Assembly (NCBI GenBank): GCA_025642075.2 | Contig: JAODUO010000945.1 | Span: 1 to 64,000 of the forward strand | DNA length: 64,000 nt | Direction of reading: 5' to 3' | Source of the DNA: Ridgeia piscesae | Lineage: Eukaryota; Annelida; Polychaeta; Sabellida; Siboglinidae | Shown here: piece after piece, positions 61,919-64,000 of the stretch | How positions within the stretch are numbered: position 1 is the stretch's first letter | How the letters are laid out: every line of letters starts with the position of its first letter | Notes under the pieces: generated by a model | What the model was told of the DNA's origin: nothing | Databases searched by the model: none | The model's input: the letters and a program-made list of their open reading frames with translations, nothing else | Program-made: the position numbers and the translations under genes

Positions 61919-64000
61919 CCCCAAGGTTGGACAAATACATCACTTCATTGCAGTTACCCTGGTCCACAGAACACTTGTGTCAGCTGAGTGTTGGGTGGTT
62001 CAATCAAGGATTATATCCATCATTAGCAGTCTTGTTATGTAGACTGACAGTTGTAATCATCATTAAGCTGTTAAGCCAAGATATTTGTTGACTGGTTGTA
62101 GCATGTGTAACTTAGGCTGTATGTTGTGTTTACTGCTGCCAGCCTGTGTAACTAAGACAGGGGGCTGTGACAGTGACGCCATCCTGAGTAACCCAGACTA
62201 GGGGCTATCTTCACTGCAGCCAGCCTGTGTAACCTAGATTGTGGCTGTTTTCACTGCTGCCAGACCCTGTAACCCAGACTGGGGGTTTTCACTGCTACCT
62301 GCCTGTGGCTGTATTCACTGCATAAATTAGGCAAGGGAGTTATGCTCACTGTCAGTAGCCTGTGTGACCAAGGCAATGGAGTGGTGTCTAGCCTACGTAA
62401 CTCTGGCTGGGAAACGTAGACGTTTATATCACACAGAAACAGGATGAATTATCTTTGATGGAAGTTGACTTTTGTGTAAAGAAGTTAATTTCAGTAATGC
62501 TATAAAAATTTGAAGGTTATATTGTTTGAGTCAGAGTGAAGAATGTCTTATTATCGATATTTTGATATTGTTACTGTATAGCTAAGAAGTTATTCTTCAT
62601 TAGACAAACGTTAATCAGTTGGTCATTCCCAGTCATGTTGTCACATTGTTGAGCCTAAGCACAGGTTCACAGCAAGCACATTCCTTATACTACTGGTTGA
62701 CCTTTTGACCCTTTTAAATAGTTCAGCCCAACACATATAAACTAGTCTCTTTTCAATGTGGATAGAATACAGAATTCATCAAAATGGTTTGCAGTACTGA
62801 TTTTATGTCTGGACCGTTGCAGGGATTAGCGAGTAGCTGCCCCAACAGCATTAGTGCAGTGGCTATAAACCATGTTAACTAGCAACAGGTTGTAGTGGAC
62901 AATACTGGATAACTAAGGGCAACATCCGTGCTCTTATTCAAGGCATTGGCTGCCAAATGTGATTAAAAGGAGGGTGCCAACTCGTAGTACGTTTTTCTCA
63001 TGTATTATTATGTTCTTATGACTACAACATGTGTTGATGGTTTACTGCCTGCTGATTTATGTTTAGTTACTTTATCGAAACAATGTATGCAATTTTAAAA
63101 GTTCCGCCTGCAACACGTTCAAACGGTAAACGAAACATCCAGACTCAAAATAAAATTGATTGGCAATTAGGCTGAGGCAAGCAGAGTTAATACCCTTTGA
63201 TGGTTAACTTTCTAGACATCCGAGTTACAAATTACTGCTTGGCCAATTCTGGGCAGAGGAGCTGACAACTGCCCTTTAAAAGAAGGCATAACAAATCTGC
63301 AACAGTACTTTGGATATTACAAGAGACTAGAGAATGTCCAAATCACACAGTTGGAGCATCTGATCGATGTAATGTATAAAGAATGTAATTGCCTTAAATA
63401 AACAACTAGAATTTGACTTTGTGACTTTGTTTAAGTCTGATCGAGTCAAAAGCCAAACCATATTCACTGTCATGTCCCCACTGTACAGGGGGTACAGTAG
63501 CTGTGTGAAATTAAAGGTTCATCCCCCCCCACCATCAAAATAATCTCCCGTGTGAATATATTTTTATATATAAGATGTGGTTTTGTTAAATCATAATATT
63601 CAACCCACGTTCAAATTTGCAGCCCCATTTTGACATTAGCATTGTTTAATTTTAAAATGTATTTGTTAAAGCTGTGAAAATGTTTTAAATAAAAAAACAG
63701 ACATGCAAAATGCATCATTAAGTTACAAGAACATTATCATAAAGTCTGTGAATTATTATTTTCTATATGTATGTAGAATATATAAAATGTGCAATATATT
63801 TGACACAAAGCAGCACTACCTACATTCACTAAGAAGAATGTTAATTTTGGAGGGTGAACATTTCATACTGACATCCTAAGCCCATTGTGAATATGTTACT
63901 GGCATGGCAGTGAAAATTTGACTTTAAACCAACCACCGAAACTAGAGACAGGGTTCTTGTCTTGTTTACTAGAAACCTGGGCAGTATTCTAAATTTTGTA
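61919..64000 (+). other. YKT6 3' UTR and downstream sequence
   Basis: After the stop codon the sequence holds a diverged repeat at 62105-62340 and AT-rich DNA. AATAAA-type polyadenylation signals are visible at about 63399 (CTTAAATAAACAAC) and about 63688 (TTTAAATAAAAAAAC). I cannot tell which, if either, is used. No other gene is recognised up to the window end. Confidence 0.4.
62105..62345. repeat. Diverged tandem repeat, about 45 bp, 5-6 copies
   Basis: Units of the type CCTGTGTAACCCAGACTGGGGGCTGTTTTCACTGCTGCCAG recur with substitutions and truncations just downstream of the YKT6 stop codon. Confidence 0.8.

Noticed and set aside
61813..62091. 92-codon frame covering the last YKT6 exon
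   Set aside because: The frame differs from the YKT6 reading frame. The conserved exon is the 36-bp [11 protein letters not shown] segment with its own stop.

Overview
The window is nuclear DNA from an animal, most likely a marine bilaterian invertebrate. A lophotrochozoan such as a mollusc is my guess, but nothing in the sequence proves it. The evidence is two intron-containing metazoan genes with GT-AG (and one GC-AG) introns, tRNA-derived SINEs, non-LTR retrotransposon debris, many (TA)n and (CA)n microsatellites, and a very heavy load of minisatellites. There is no sign of prokaryotic organisation. Most of the apparent long open frames are period artefacts of tandem repeats.

Layout. Positions 1-34.4 kb are gene-poor and repeat-rich. 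They hold a 36-bp array (1.35-2.9 kb), a 34-bp array (3.35-4.5 kb) running through a messy zone into a 53-bp array (4.7-10.2 kb), a SINE (11.8 kb), several small repeats, a 25-bp A-rich array (14.3-15.0 kb), an inverted-repeat pair (18.35-19.1 kb), long TA tracts, a cluster of related SINE copies (22.8-24.9 kb), a G-rich 13-bp array (25.6 kb), two LINE fragments (25.9 and 28.1-29.0 kb), a second 36-bp array (29.2-33.3 kb) and a 17-bp telomere-like array (33.8-34.4 kb). No protein-coding gene is convincing there; weak exon candidates lie at 21.4-22.7 kb.

Positions 37.0-50.4 kb on the minus strand carry most of an alpha/epsilon-sarcoglycan-type gene, a component of the dystrophin-associated membrane complex. 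Six coding exons join in phase, starting with a signal peptide split by a ~9.5 kb first coding intron that contains a 6.3 kb, 41-bp minisatellite. The transmembrane and cytoplasmic exons were not found.

Positions 53.35-61.92 kb on the plus strand carry a complete YKT6 gene, a prenylated R-SNARE. Eight coding exons give a 199-residue protein. It has a GC-AG intron 5 and a decayed LINE in its last intron. Together the two genes form a head-to-head pair with 2.97 kb between start codons. They act in unrelated processes (cell-matrix adhesion and membrane fusion), so the pairing has no obvious functional meaning beyond a possible shared upstream region.

I found no previously undescribed gene system. 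The most notable content is the repeat landscape, about 20 kb of minisatellite in 64 kb with visible higher-order structure, and the two gene models that ORF calling alone would miss.
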